NCBI RefSeq assembly: GCF_023008245.1
Contig: NZ_CP090145.1
Span: forward strand, 124,001 to 188,000
Length of the DNA: 64,000 nucleotides
Reading direction: 5' to 3'
Origin: Flavobacterium sediminilitoris
GTDB lineage: Bacteria; Bacteroidota; Bacteroidia; Flavobacteriales; Flavobacteriaceae
Shown piece after piece: positions 1 through 9,401 of this stretch; within the stretch, counting starts at the first letter, position 1; each line of letters starts with the position of its first letter. Position numbers and translations under genes: made by a program. The notes under the pieces were generated by a model. It was not told where the DNA came from and made no database searches. It saw only the letters and a program-made list of their open reading frames with translations.

Positions 1-490
1 GAGGGTCTAAATCTTGGCTTCTTTGACCGAATTTATAATTAAAAGGTTCAAATTTATTGTTTTTAATTTTACCTAATTTGTGATAATCTTGAGAAACGGT
101 AAATAAACTTTCACAATTATTGTCTTTAAAAACCTGATAAGCATTTTGTAACAAATCAGCTTGTCTTAATGGATTTGTTACTTGTAGTAAAACAACATTT
201 TCAATTTCTACACTTATAGTTTCCAAAACATGTTTTAATGCTGAAACAGTTGGTTCATTATCTCCCGAAATTTCCTTTGGCCTATCTATAACTTTTGCAC
301 CATATTCTAAAGCTATTTTTTTTATTTCATCATCATCTGTAGAAACATAAACATCTTTTATAAAGGAATGTTTTTTTGCATATAAAATACTATGAGCAAC
401 AAGAGGAATATCTCCTAGCAATTTAATATTTTTCTTTGGTAATCTCTTAGATCCTCCTCTAGCAGGTAATATTGCAATTGTTTTATTCAT
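1..490 (-). CDS. neuA: CMP-nonulosonate (sialic acid-like) cytidylyltransferase, partial
   Basis: This gene activates a nine-carbon acidic sugar (sialic, legionaminic or pseudaminic type) with CTP before glycosyl transfer. The protein starts MNKTIAILPARGGSKRLPKK, the nucleotide-binding loop of this family, followed by a conserved VSTDDDEI stretch and a later LLQVTNPLR segment. About 163 residues are present of a usual 220-240; the 3' end runs off the left edge. The start codon (488-490) overlaps the end of the acyltransferase gene by 8 bp, so the two are probably translationally coupled. The exact sugar cannot be told because the synthase genes (NeuB-like) would lie outside the window. Confidence 0.88.
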   Translation of the reverse strand, partial: MNKTIAILPARGGSKRLPKKNIKLLGDIPLVAHSILYAKKHSFIKDVYVSTDDDEIKKIALEYGAKVIDRPKEISGDNEPTVSALKHVLETISVEIENVVLLQVTNPLRQADLLQNAYQVFKDNNCESLFTVSQDYHKLGKIKNNKFEPFNYKFGQRSQDLDP

Positions 491-1115
491 AGATGCTAGT
501 TTTATTTGTAAAATCTTTTAAAAATAAAGGTTTTAATCTTTCTAGTTCCTCATTTGATTGATCCCACCATTTTAACTCTTCAATTTCAGTAATAATAGTA
601 TTAGAGAATCGCTTTTTAATTTCTTTTGCAGGTATACCTCCAACAATTGTATACGGAGGAACGTCATTACTGATAACACTACCAGCTGCAAGAATAGCAC
701 CATTACCTATTTTCACATTTCCAACTACAATAACACCATGACCTATCCAAACATCATTTCCAATTTCAATTTTATGCTCCGATTTTAATTTCTTTAACTC
801 ACCTTTAAACAAATTTTGATTAATATAAGTTGCCATATATGTAGTTGGATGATTAGTGGCATGTAAAGCAACATCAACTCCTAATTGACAATATTTTCCA
901 ATGGTAATTTTTCCATTTAATAAATTATTATATCCTAATGTTGTAGCATAACCAATTTTGATATTTCCAGAAAAGTTACAACCATCAGGAACTGCGTTTT
1001 TACCTTCAAAGGTTACATTTTGCAAACCTCTTGAAAAACCAGAAAGCTTAACTTTTTCTTGTTTATCTACGACATTTAAAAAATAATATAATATTTTTTT
1101 TATTAATTTTCTCAT
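483..1115 (-). CDS. Hexapeptide-repeat (CatB/XAT-like) acyltransferase
   Basis: Probably O- or N-acetylates a sugar of the surface polysaccharide in the cytoplasm. At 210 residues it has the size of the xenobiotic acyltransferase branch of left-handed beta-helix acetyltransferases. Repeats of the form [I/V]GNxxxI lie at about residues 45-75 and 115-150. The segments IGNDVWIGHGVIVVGNVKIG and VGGIPAKEIKKRF near the C-terminus are typical. The likely catalytic His is in the LHATNHP segment near residue 88. It lies between a glycosyltransferase gene (8 bp away) and the CMP-sugar synthetase gene, so a role in polysaccharide decoration is inferred from context. The substrate is unknown. Confidence 0.8.
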   Translation of the reverse strand: MRKLIKKILYYFLNVVDKQEKVKLSGFSRGLQNVTFEGKNAVPDGCNFSGNIKIGYATTLGYNNLLNGKITIGKYCQLGVDVALHATNHPTTYMATYINQNLFKGELKKLKSEHKIEIGNDVWIGHGVIVVGNVKIGNGAILAAGSVISNDVPPYTIVGGIPAKEIKKRFSNTIITEIEELKWWDQSNEELERLKPLFLKDFTNKTSIYE

Positions 1116-1123
1116 TCAACAAT

Positions 1124-2131
1124 TTACATGTTATTTTTTATTGATCTAGTATAAATTAAATCAAATAGTTTTACCACTAATTTCTCTTTATATTTAAATA
1201 CAAAAGAATTATTTCTTTTTGGCTTAAAATTTAAACTTAAATTAACAATTGACTTTTCTAAATTTTTACTCTTTAAAACATTGCTTTTTTGAACATTAGT
1301 CATCCATTCTTCTACATTGTTTCCCATATGATATGCATAATTATTAAAAGTAGATAATCTCAATCCTCCTGAAAAATCAATAGGTCCATCACAATAATTA
1401 TACACCGAATTTTGCCCAATCAAAGTAAGAGATGGCTTTTTGGGCACATTTTCAAAAAATATTTCTCTGTTAATTGTTAATATTTGATGTGCACTACCTA
1501 AAATAGCTTTGTGATTCTTACTTTCTACTATAGGCCATAATTCTTCTTTTTTACACTCTTTATCCCAATTCAAACTTTTTAAATATAAATTATAATCTTC
1601 AACATTTTCAGGAATAGCTTCTAAAACAAACTTAAGTTTTTTAGTAATTATTTTTGCCAGAGTTGAACTATTAGCATATCTATAGGTACTTTTAACTGCA
1701 ATTGGTGAAACAGAACCAACATTTTTAAAAAAATTAAAATTTTTCTCAACCTCTTGTTGCCAACCAAATTTAAAAAGTATATCTACATCTGAAATGGTTA
1801 TTAATGGTTCTCTAGAAGCTCTTGCTGCACCAACGATTGCATCCATTTTACCAATATTTTCATTATGATGTATTACTGCATTAATTTCATTATTCTGATA
1901 TTTATCATTTATAAAATCGACTACTTCTTTACAAGAAGCATTATTAACAACAGTAATAGCGCATGAACTATTTATTGTTGTTATCGCTGATTCTAAACAC
2001 AATTTAAAAACATCAAAAATATTTTTATAATATCCTTCTTTTTGCGGTAAATAAACTAATATTATTAATCGATGTTGAAATTGTAATTCAATTTTTTTTT
2101 CTTTCTTTTGAGGATTCATCCCTACTCTCAT
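1124..2131 (-). CDS. Glycosyltransferase, family 2-like (GT-A fold)
   Basis: A 335-residue protein with features of a GT-A glycosyltransferase. There is an early beta-strand segment (LIILVYLPQKEGYY), a nucleotide-binding region, and an ISDVDILF motif near residue 113 that looks like the metal-binding DxD. The remainder is diverged and no acceptor can be assigned. The start overlaps the stop of the preceding glycosyltransferase gene by 4 bp (ATGA), which indicates tight coupling in the polysaccharide operon. An N-terminal run of Lys and Glu (residues 8-14) precedes the fold; a later start at the internal Met5 cannot be excluded. Confidence 0.7.
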   Translation of the reverse strand: MRVGMNPQKKEKKIELQFQHRLIILVYLPQKEGYYKNIFDVFKLCLESAITTINSSCAITVVNNASCKEVVDFINDKYQNNEINAVIHHNENIGKMDAIVGAARASREPLITISDVDILFKFGWQQEVEKNFNFFKNVGSVSPIAVKSTYRYANSSTLAKIITKKLKFVLEAIPENVEDYNLYLKSLNWDKECKKEELWPIVESKNHKAILGSAHQILTINREIFFENVPKKPSLTLIGQNSVYNYCDGPIDFSGGLRLSTFNNYAYHMGNNVEEWMTNVQKSNVLKSKNLEKSIVNLSLNFKPKRNNSFVFKYKEKLVVKLFDLIYTRSIKNNM

Positions 2132-3270
2132 AATTCCGATTCAATTTTATTGTATAAAGCTACTATTTTTTGTTGAATATGTTTATATTCTAATTTAGCT
2201 TTTAAATTATGTTGGTTATATTGAAAAGCATGTGCTAACAAATTTGGATTATTAACTGAAGCTTCTATTAATTCTTTTATTTCTGAAATAGAGTCAGGAT
2301 TATTTATCAACAATCCATTCGTGCCATTTAAAATGATTTCAGCGGTTACATTTCCTGGGTTAGATTGTATTGGAAAAGCTCCCATTACAATTGCTTCCAA
2401 TAATGTATTAGGCATTCCATCTGATATACTATTCCCTATATACATAATAGAATTTCCCATCAAATTTAAAATTTCTTTATGTGTTAAACTATGCCTTCCA
2501 AAAACCTTAAAAGGTAATTTTTGGTCTTCTATATAGTTTTGAACTTCAGTATGTGCTCCAAAAACAACAACTTGATATTTAATAGATGAAATAGGTAATT
2601 GTTCTAGCGCTTTTACAATTTGTAACCCTCTCCCTACATGATGTTGATATCCTTTTACTAAGATTATTTTTCGTTCTTCAAGAGATTTAAAATAATCTTG
2701 AAATAATTCTAATTTAAAACCTCCTCCTCCAGGAATTATTTCCATATGAACACCTTTAAATCCTAATTTTTGCGCCAATTTGTAGTCTCTTAAGCAGTCT
2801 GTGTGTAAATAATTTATTCTTGCTAAATTTTTTTTGATTTTTGGTAAATAAAAAGGAATTTCTTGGTACTTATAGATATCACTTCCCCAGCAAGAATAGA
2901 GCCATTTTATTTTAGGATTTTCTTGCATAGTCCTCAATATAGGAGAACTACAACTATGCATTTCAAAACTATGAACCAAATCTGGTTTTATCTCTTCTAA
3001 TAATTGTACTAATTTTTCATTTGCAGTAATTTTCAAAAAAGATTCTATTTTTTCATATAATCTTGGCGTTTTTTTTCTTAAAAAATGTTCTCCTTTGAAA
3101 TAAGGTAATTTTCTCTTATTCCAATTAATAATTTGAGTCATTTTAACATCTGTATCTAATTTTCCTTTTCCCAAGATATCAAACCAATATAATTCATGAT
3201 TACTATTTGCTAGATTTTCAATCCAACGAATAGTATGTATAGATGGCATGGAAATAAGAAGAATTTTCAC
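2128..3270 (-). CDS. Glycosyltransferase, family 1/GT4 type (GT-B fold)
   Basis: A 380-residue GT-B enzyme that should transfer a sugar from a nucleotide donor during assembly of the polysaccharide repeat. The N-terminal domain starts MKILLISMPSIHTIRW. The C-terminal donor domain carries the SDGMPNTLLEAIVMG segment near residue 300 with the acidic residues used to bind the donor. It lies 2 bp from the upstream glycosyltransferase gene and overlaps the downstream one by 4 bp. Sugar specificity cannot be read from the sequence. Confidence 0.82.
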   Translation of the reverse strand: MKILLISMPSIHTIRWIENLANSNHELYWFDILGKGKLDTDVKMTQIINWNKRKLPYFKGEHFLRKKTPRLYEKIESFLKITANEKLVQLLEEIKPDLVHSFEMHSCSSPILRTMQENPKIKWLYSCWGSDIYKYQEIPFYLPKIKKNLARINYLHTDCLRDYKLAQKLGFKGVHMEIIPGGGGFKLELFQDYFKSLEERKIILVKGYQHHVGRGLQIVKALEQLPISSIKYQVVVFGAHTEVQNYIEDQKLPFKVFGRHSLTHKEILNLMGNSIMYIGNSISDGMPNTLLEAIVMGAFPIQSNPGNVTAEIILNGTNGLLINNPDSISEIKELIEASVNNPNLLAHAFQYNQHNLKAKLEYKHIQQKIVALYNKIESEL

Positions 3271-3272
3271 TA

Positions 3273-4436
3273 TTATTTATTAATTATGGATGTTAATTGA
3301 CTAATATAATTATCTATGCTGTATTTTTTTATTTTACTTATATTTTTATCAGACTCTTTTTTCCTCAGTTCATCATCTTCAATCAATAGAGTTAGTTTAT
3401 TTGTTAAAGTTACTTTTTCATTAGGTATTAAAAACTCAGATTCTTCCAATAATCCAATACATCCATCATGATTTGAAGCAATAATTGGTAAACCATATAA
3501 CATATATTCCATTACAACATTAGGAGTTCCTTCAATTTCAGAAACTAAAACGCCTATATCTAAACAATTCAATACTTCTTCTACTAACTCGCCTGATAAA
3601 AAACTTACTTTTTCAAAACAATTTAAAGATTTTGAAAGTGATACAATTAGATTATAATTATCCGAAGTTTCTGTACTGTTATCTTTATTTCCTAAAAAAA
3701 CTAAATGAATATTTTTATTTGTATTAATCTCACTAAAAGATTGTAATAATAATTTTTGTAATTTTTCATTTCTATAATGAGCTATCATTCCGATAACAAT
3801 CGATTCTTTAGGAATTTTAAATTTTATTCTTAATTTTTCAGTATCTATACTTATTTTTGAAATTGAAACATATTGAGGAAGTACAAATAACTTTTCTTTC
3901 GGAATATTATAATACTCTTTAAACACCTTTAACCCGTTTTCTGCATTAGCAATAATAAATGGAACATTCTTAATTGCTTTTTTTTCTAACCAATCATAAG
4001 TATAGTTATCTAAACCTAGTTGATGCCAAAAAGTTACTTTAGCATTCACACTTTTATAAATTAGAGCAGCAATCTTAGAAGGAGTATTTAAAAAAGGAAT
4101 AATTACATCAGGCTTAAATATCTTAACTTCATTTTTTATTTTATAAATATATTTTATAGCTCGTATGGCTTTTTTTAAATTGAAAATTGAAAATTCATTC
4201 CGAATAGTCAAAGAAGGTTCTCCAAAATAATAAACTTTATCTACTCCACAAGATTCAGCAAAGTCTTTAAACTCTTTAGTAGGCTTATTCGAATGTGTAG
4301 CCACCAGATAGATATTACAATTAAATTTTCGCGACAAATAATCCGCTAAACCTAATGCTTGACGTTCTGCTCCTCCTAACATAGCTACTTTTATCATTAA
4401 AACTACCGTTTTATTTTCAAAACTAAAACCTTCCAT
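3273..4436 (-). CDS. Glycosyltransferase, GT4 family
   Basis: A 387-residue retaining GT4-type enzyme. The N-terminal glycine-rich acceptor-side loop reads MLGGAERQALGLADYLS. The donor-binding domain has SEIEGTPNVVMEYMLYGLPI near residue 300, matching the family's E-x7-E region. Distances to both neighbours are 1-2 bp, so it is co-transcribed with the other polysaccharide glycosyltransferases. It is distinct in sequence from the GT4 enzyme downstream, so the two probably make different linkages. Donor and acceptor are unknown. Confidence 0.85.
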   Translation of the reverse strand: MEGFSFENKTVVLMIKVAMLGGAERQALGLADYLSRKFNCNIYLVATHSNKPTKEFKDFAESCGVDKVYYFGEPSLTIRNEFSIFNLKKAIRAIKYIYKIKNEVKIFKPDVIIPFLNTPSKIAALIYKSVNAKVTFWHQLGLDNYTYDWLEKKAIKNVPFIIANAENGLKVFKEYYNIPKEKLFVLPQYVSISKISIDTEKLRIKFKIPKESIVIGMIAHYRNEKLQKLLLQSFSEINTNKNIHLVFLGNKDNSTETSDNYNLIVSLSKSLNCFEKVSFLSGELVEEVLNCLDIGVLVSEIEGTPNVVMEYMLYGLPIIASNHDGCIGLLEESEFLIPNEKVTLTNKLTLLIEDDELRKKESDKNISKIKKYSIDNYISQLTSIINK

Positions 4437-4437
4437 G

Positions 4438-5430
4438 TTATTTGTATAAATATTTAATCAATCTTGAAATCCCACTTCCTTTTAAATTTGCGAAAGGTAA
4501 TAAAGTAGTATTAACTAAAGAGAATTTAATTCTTTCGCTACTAGATAATAAATTATTAGTAATTAATAATTGTAGTATTTTTTTATTTGCGCCTTTGAAT
4601 ATTTTACTATTCTCAATAATATAAAATAAAAATATCTTTTTATAAGACTTTATTAAACTTAACTTAATATCAGCATTTTTAAATTGTTTTTCATCATTAC
4701 TATTTACTAATTTAGAAATAGCTATAATAAATTCTTGAAAACTATTAATCATTCTAATTTTTACTTCTAAAGAATTATATTTTTTATCATAATTTTCGTC
4801 ATTGCGATAATAACAATCTATCAATTTAAAAACGAGAAAGTTTGAGGCAAGAAGGATAGACTTTATAGCTACTTCTAAATCTTCAAACACTATCAAATTA
4901 GAATTAAATTTAATTTTTTCACTGAAGAAATTAGTTTTATAAATAGGTGAAGAAATAGGCCATTGCCCGTGTAACTTTATAAAAGAGTTTAAAATTTCTT
5001 CTTTATTTTCTTCAACTTTTTTTTCCTTATTTGAATAGTCTGGTTCGTTTACAAACCGTTCCATTTGGAACACCAAAAAATCACAGTCTTGATTTTTATT
5101 AAATTGTTCAACTCGGTTTTCTAAACAAGTATTCGCTAACAAATCATCCGCATCTAAAAAAATAAGGTATTCGCCATTTGCTTTCGTTACGCCATAATTT
5201 CGTGCCGAAGAGGGTCCTTTTGGTAAATTTTCTGGTCGTTTATACAAGTGAAAACGAGTGTCTTTTTCTCGATAGTTTTCTGTAATGGTTTCAGTTAAAT
5301 CGGTAGAACCATCATCTACTAAAATACACTCCCAATTTGTATAAGTTTGTCTAAGCACACTATCTAAAGTTTGCTTTAAATAGATACTACTATTATATGT
5401 AGGAATTATGATGGACACCAATTGCTGCAA
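4438..5430 (-). CDS. Glycosyltransferase family 2
   Basis: A 330-residue inverting GT2 enzyme. The N-terminal motif SIIIPTYNSSIYLKQTL, the VDDGSTD loop near residue 40 and the metal-binding FLDADD motif near residue 95 are all present. The C-terminal half has no recognisable domain and may contact the acceptor or the membrane. It lies 13 bp downstream of another GT2 gene and 1 bp upstream of a GT4 gene in the polysaccharide operon. Family membership is firm; specificity is unknown. Confidence 0.87.
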   Translation of the reverse strand: MQQLVSIIIPTYNSSIYLKQTLDSVLRQTYTNWECILVDDGSTDLTETITENYREKDTRFHLYKRPENLPKGPSSARNYGVTKANGEYLIFLDADDLLANTCLENRVEQFNKNQDCDFLVFQMERFVNEPDYSNKEKKVEENKEEILNSFIKLHGQWPISSPIYKTNFFSEKIKFNSNLIVFEDLEVAIKSILLASNFLVFKLIDCYYRNDENYDKKYNSLEVKIRMINSFQEFIIAISKLVNSNDEKQFKNADIKLSLIKSYKKIFLFYIIENSKIFKGANKKILQLLITNNLLSSSERIKFSLVNTTLLPFANLKGSGISRLIKYLYK

Positions 5431-5443
5431 AATTGTTTGTTTT

Positions 5444-6385
5444 TTAACGGAACAAAAATGGGAAAAGTTGTTTTCTTTTCCTAATTATCGGACAGTATTT
5501 AATTCCTAAAATGGTAGTCATTAATTTTGGAGTGCTTTTTAATAGGAAAAGCCAATACTTTAATTCTTTATTCAGGCTATAATTTTCTTTATAGCGATAA
5601 TAAAACATCCTATTAAGTAATATATCAATTTTAGAAATCTTTACTTTGTTTTTAAAACACCAAATCAAAACGGACTCAAACATTTTTTGACGATGTACTT
5701 TATATTGCCCCTCTTTATTAAAAACATTAGTATCATGCACACCTCGCATAGCCACTGCTTCTTTAATATTTCCTGCTACTAATTTTGACACAAGTGACAT
5801 TTTTAACAACCAATCAGTATCCTCAGCTACAACTAAATGTTCTTTAAAAAAATTTATTTTTAATAAAACTTCTCTCTTTATAGTTAAACCGTCTATTGAG
5901 AAATATCCTTTTTTACCATTCAATAAACATTCGAATAACTCATCTGGTTCTATAGGCTCTCTAATTGTTGTTAAACCTAATTCTAAAGTCTCCCTTTCAG
6001 ATGATTCTCTATAAAAATAAGCGCCTATAGCATTATAAACACCATCAATTGAATCATCACTTTCAAATAATTGTTTATCTGCTTCAAAACGATTTTCTAA
6101 ATAAAAATCATCTGCGTCTAGAAAAGCAATAAAAGGTTGAGTTACGTTTTGCAAAGCCAAATTACGACTTGCCGAGCGTCCTTTATTTATCTTATTTTTG
6201 TGATGATAAATTTTAATTCTATTATCTTCTTTTTGAAGTCTTTTTAAAATTTGAGATGAGTTATCTATACTACCATCATTAACTATAATTAATTCCTTAA
6301 CCTCATTATGTAATAATACAGATTTTACTGCTTTATCTAAATAATTGGCAGCATTATAAACTGGCATAATGACGGAAATATTCAT
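5444..6385 (-). CDS. Glycosyltransferase family 2
   Basis: A 313-residue GT2 enzyme with the N-terminal MNISVIMPVYNAANYL segment, an IVNDGSIDNS loop and a FLDADDFYLENRF segment carrying DxD. A second conserved acidic patch, AEDTDWLLK near residue 187, fits the ED motif that holds the catalytic base in this family. The short basic tail ends KRKQLFPFLFR. It lies 16 bp from the upstream gene. It probably adds one sugar of the repeat unit at the inner membrane face. Confidence 0.87.
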   Translation of the reverse strand: MNISVIMPVYNAANYLDKAVKSVLLHNEVKELIIVNDGSIDNSSQILKRLQKEDNRIKIYHHKNKINKGRSASRNLALQNVTQPFIAFLDADDFYLENRFEADKQLFESDDSIDGVYNAIGAYFYRESSERETLELGLTTIREPIEPDELFECLLNGKKGYFSIDGLTIKREVLLKINFFKEHLVVAEDTDWLLKMSLVSKLVAGNIKEAVAMRGVHDTNVFNKEGQYKVHRQKMFESVLIWCFKNKVKISKIDILLNRMFYYRYKENYSLNKELKYWLFLLKSTPKLMTTILGIKYCPIIRKRKQLFPFLFR

Positions 6386-6401
6386 CTTATTATTTATAAT
6401 T

Positions 6402-7346
6402 TTAAAATTTAATCTTAGATAAAACTTTTAACAGATATAACCCCATTTTTCTTGAAAATTTATATTCAACTACTTTTTTTGTTAACTTATTATATTCTAA
6501 AAAATAATTATCAGCTATTCTGTTTTCTATTTTAGTGTTGTAATAATTATTTTCTATAAAGTTTGCCTTCCAAGGGTGATTACATTGTGTAATATCTTCA
6601 AAAATTCTTTGGTTTAGTTTATAACTTTCTCTTCTTTTTTTATTTGCTTCAACTATATTATGAGGTTTTATATAGTGATTTTGATGTAAAACAATCCTAT
6701 CATCAATAAATTTAATATTCATGTTTTTTTTCTTAATTCGCCAAATCAAATCATCATCATCATATCCAATTCCTTTTGCATATCGTTCATCAAACCCTCC
6801 TATATCAAATAAATCTTTTGCTGTAAGTGCTGTACAAAAATGAAAAGATTCAGGTCTATACACAGAATGATTATACCAACCCAAATCCCCATCAGTTATG
6901 AATGCTTTATTATTTTCTTTTATAAGATTTTGAATGTGTTTTTTGTCTAAAAACAGTTTGTCTTCATCTGTATTTAATTTATCTAAAGAGTAACATCCAA
7001 AACTTAAATAGTCGTTTTCTTGTAACTTTTCATCAACATATTCTAAGATATTATCAAAATGATAACATTCTGGATTTTGAATTATAACTTTATCACCCCT
7101 AATTTGAGAGAAACCAATATTAAACGGAATACAAGGATTTTTATACCATTTACTTTCTTTTTCTAAACGAATTATCCTTAAAAAAGGAAACTCTATTTGT
7201 AAATCTTCTAATCGTTCTTGTTCTTCACTTCCATCATCTACAACAATAACTTCAAAATCGATTTTATCGTAGTATGGCTTCATACTATCTAATGTTCTAA
7301 CAAATAGCTTTTTCCTATTGTAATATGCTGTTACAACTGATATCAT
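6402..7346 (-). CDS. Glycosyltransferase family 2 with galactosyltransferase-type C-terminal region
   Basis: A 314-residue enzyme with an N-terminal GT-A domain (SVVTAYYNRKKLF, then IVVDDGSEE). The segment DIGGFDERYAKGIGYDDDDL near residues 180-200 matches the C-terminal catalytic signature of galactosyl/N-acetylgalactosaminyl transferases (Glyco_transf_7C). This suggests transfer of Gal or GalNAc, or of the uronic acid derivative that the locus can make, but that is inference. It is separated by 8 bp from the upstream sugar reductase gene. Confidence 0.82.
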   Translation of the reverse strand: MISVVTAYYNRKKLFVRTLDSMKPYYDKIDFEVIVVDDGSEEQERLEDLQIEFPFLRIIRLEKESKWYKNPCIPFNIGFSQIRGDKVIIQNPECYHFDNILEYVDEKLQENDYLSFGCYSLDKLNTDEDKLFLDKKHIQNLIKENNKAFITDGDLGWYNHSVYRPESFHFCTALTAKDLFDIGGFDERYAKGIGYDDDDLIWRIKKKNMNIKFIDDRIVLHQNHYIKPHNIVEANKKRRESYKLNQRIFEDITQCNHPWKANFIENNYYNTKIENRIADNYFLEYNKLTKKVVEYKFSRKMGLYLLKVLSKIKF

Positions 7347-7354
7347 AGACTTTT

Positions 7355-8221
7355 TTATAATGAATAATGCTTATAAATGTTATTATTTTTCAGCATCCAT
7401 TTTTTTTGTTCAATTAGCATTTTTTTATACGTCGGAACAATATAATTAAAATCTGTACGTATTGAACTTAAACTTTTATCAATTTTATATTTATCCTCTT
7501 TTAAAATGATTAGTTTATCGTTTCTGTAGATAGTATTGAATAATTTTAAAAGATTGTATTTACTAATTTTATTTTGAGGAGTTACTTGTATTAATCCTTT
7601 TATATTTTGCTCTATTATAGCTACTATAACTTTTGCTAGTTCTAAAGTAGTTAAACCTGTCCAAAAAGCATTTGTAAAGCCTTTTAAATTTGTATTTTCA
7701 GGTTGATTTAAAAACCAATTTAACAGACCAATACCATTTAATTTTAATTCTGGACCAATAATTGATGTTCTTATAGTAACATCTTTATCATTAATTATTT
7801 CTCCTAATGCTTTTGATTGAGCATAAAAACCAATTCCATCCTTAAAGTCATTTTCTGTATAACTACCTTTTTCTCCAGAAAAGACACAATCCGTACTAAT
7901 ATGTATTATTTTAGTAGTAGTATTTCTAGTTATAGATTCGATGAAATGAGGAAAATAACTATTATACCATATTGCCGTTTCAGGGTTTTCTTCTGCATTT
8001 TTATTTAAAATTCCAATACAATTAACAATGACATCAAATTGATTTTCAAGAATTATAGTCTTAACTTTATTAGTATCACTTACATCTAAACTGAAATTAA
8101 AATCACTCTTTTCAATACTTCTTGCCATACTAAAAACTTCAAAGTTCTTTTTAGACTTGAGATAATATAAAATAACATGTCCTGCCATGCCTTTAGAACC
8201 AATAACTAGAATTTTTTTCAT
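7355..8221 (-). CDS. RmlD-like SDR sugar nucleotide reductase (UDP-L-HexNAc pathway)
   Basis: A 288-residue short-chain dehydrogenase of the RmlD type. It has an N-terminal GSKGMAGHV Rossmann loop and a YAQSK segment giving the catalytic Tyr and Lys near residue 135. It is followed within 4 bp of its start by a WecB/FnlC-like epimerase gene and, further upstream, a CapE/FnlA-like dehydratase gene. These three form the known set that turns UDP-GlcNAc into UDP-N-acetyl-L-hexosamines. The protein lacks the C-terminal cupin domain of CapF/FnlB (about 370 residues). It is therefore closer to the RmlD-type reductase used for UDP-L-QuiNAc in Vibrio cholerae O37 (WbvR). Product assignment is inference. 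Confidence 0.78.
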   Translation of the reverse strand: MKKILVIGSKGMAGHVILYYLKSKKNFEVFSMARSIEKSDFNFSLDVSDTNKVKTIILENQFDVIVNCIGILNKNAEENPETAIWYNSYFPHFIESITRNTTTKIIHISTDCVFSGEKGSYTENDFKDGIGFYAQSKALGEIINDKDVTIRTSIIGPELKLNGIGLLNWFLNQPENTNLKGFTNAFWTGLTTLELAKVIVAIIEQNIKGLIQVTPQNKISKYNLLKLFNTIYRNDKLIILKEDKYKIDKSLSSIRTDFNYIVPTYKKMLIEQKKWMLKNNNIYKHYSL

Positions 8222-8225
8222 TAAT

Positions 8226-9344
8226 TTATTTATTCCAAATTACACGATTAACAATACTAGTATAACTCACAATTGCTTTTATTACTCTATCAGAAGTGTT
8301 TTTGACTTCATATTCAAAAGGAATAGCAATAGAATCATTAAAAAGTCCTCTTGTGACTTCAATTGCATTTAAAATTTCATCTTTTGTTATACCACCTAAA
8401 ATAACAGTTCCAGCATCTATTGCTTCAGGTCGTTCTGTACTTGTTCTGATACTTACCGCTGGAAATTTCATAATTGCTGATTCTTCGCTAATTGTACCAC
8501 TATCAGATAAAACGATGTAAGCATTTTTCTGTAAGTTAACATAATCAAAAAATCCTAAAGGAACTATATTCTTAATCAATGAATGGAAATGAATATCATT
8601 CTCTTCAATTCTTTTTTTAGTACGAGGATGAGTAGAAAAGATTACTGGTACTTTATATTTTTCGGCTACTGCATTTAAGGCTTCTACCAATAAATTGAAA
8701 TTAGTATTTATATCTATATTTTCTTCTCTATGCGCACTAACTACTATATAATTAGATGTTTCTAAATTTAAACGATCTAAAATAGTACTCGAATTAATTT
8801 TATCTAAATATTTCAATAATACTTCATTTAAAGGAGAACCTGTAACAAAAACATGATCTTTTCTAAATCCTTCGCTTAATAGGTACCGTCTACTATTTTC
8901 TGTATAGGCTAAATTTATATCACTTATATGATCAGAAATCTTACGATTAATTTCTTCAGGAACATTTTGATCAAAACATCTATTGCCTGCTTCCATGTGA
9001 AAAATTGGAATTTTCAATCGTTTTGCAGCTATCGTACTTAAAACACTATTTGTATCTCCTAATACCAAAATAGCATCAGGCATTTCCTTTAATAAAATTT
9101 CATACGATTTTGAAATAACATTCCCTATCGTTTCCCCTAAATGATTTCCTGCAACATTTAGAAAAAAATCAGGCTTACGAATGCCTAAATCTTCAAAAAA
9201 AATTTCATTTAATTCATAATCATAATTTTGACCTGTATGTATTAGAATATGATTAAAATAAATATCACTTTTTTTAATACATTCTGCCAATCTAATAATT
9301 TCAGGTCTAGTGCCTAATATTGTAGCAAGTTTTATTTTTTTCAT
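8226..9344 (-). CDS. WecB-family UDP-N-acetyl-L-hexosamine 2-epimerase (FnlC/CapG/WbvD-like)
   Basis: A 372-residue non-hydrolysing 2-epimerase of the WecB fold, acting last in synthesis of UDP-L-FucNAc or UDP-L-QuiNAc. Family landmarks are ILGTRPEIIRLAECI at the N-terminus, HTGQNYDYELNEIFF, MEAGNRCFDQNVPEEINRK, and HREENID near residue 205. The HMEAGNRCFD stretch and the partner genes favour the FnlC/CapG branch over the ManNAc-forming WecB branch. It lies between the RmlD-like reductase (4 bp) and the CapE-like dehydratase (57 bp). It is cytoplasmic. Confidence 0.85.
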   Translation of the reverse strand: MKKIKLATILGTRPEIIRLAECIKKSDIYFNHILIHTGQNYDYELNEIFFEDLGIRKPDFFLNVAGNHLGETIGNVISKSYEILLKEMPDAILVLGDTNSVLSTIAAKRLKIPIFHMEAGNRCFDQNVPEEINRKISDHISDINLAYTENSRRYLLSEGFRKDHVFVTGSPLNEVLLKYLDKINSSTILDRLNLETSNYIVVSAHREENIDINTNFNLLVEALNAVAEKYKVPVIFSTHPRTKKRIEENDIHFHSLIKNIVPLGFFDYVNLQKNAYIVLSDSGTISEESAIMKFPAVSIRTSTERPEAIDAGTVILGGITKDEILNAIEVTRGLFNDSIAIPFEYEVKNTSDRVIKAIVSYTSIVNRVIWNK

Positions 9345-9401
9345 CTTGTTGCAAAAATTATCTGAATTTTAAATTTGATAAATGATCTAAAATAACCTCA
9401 T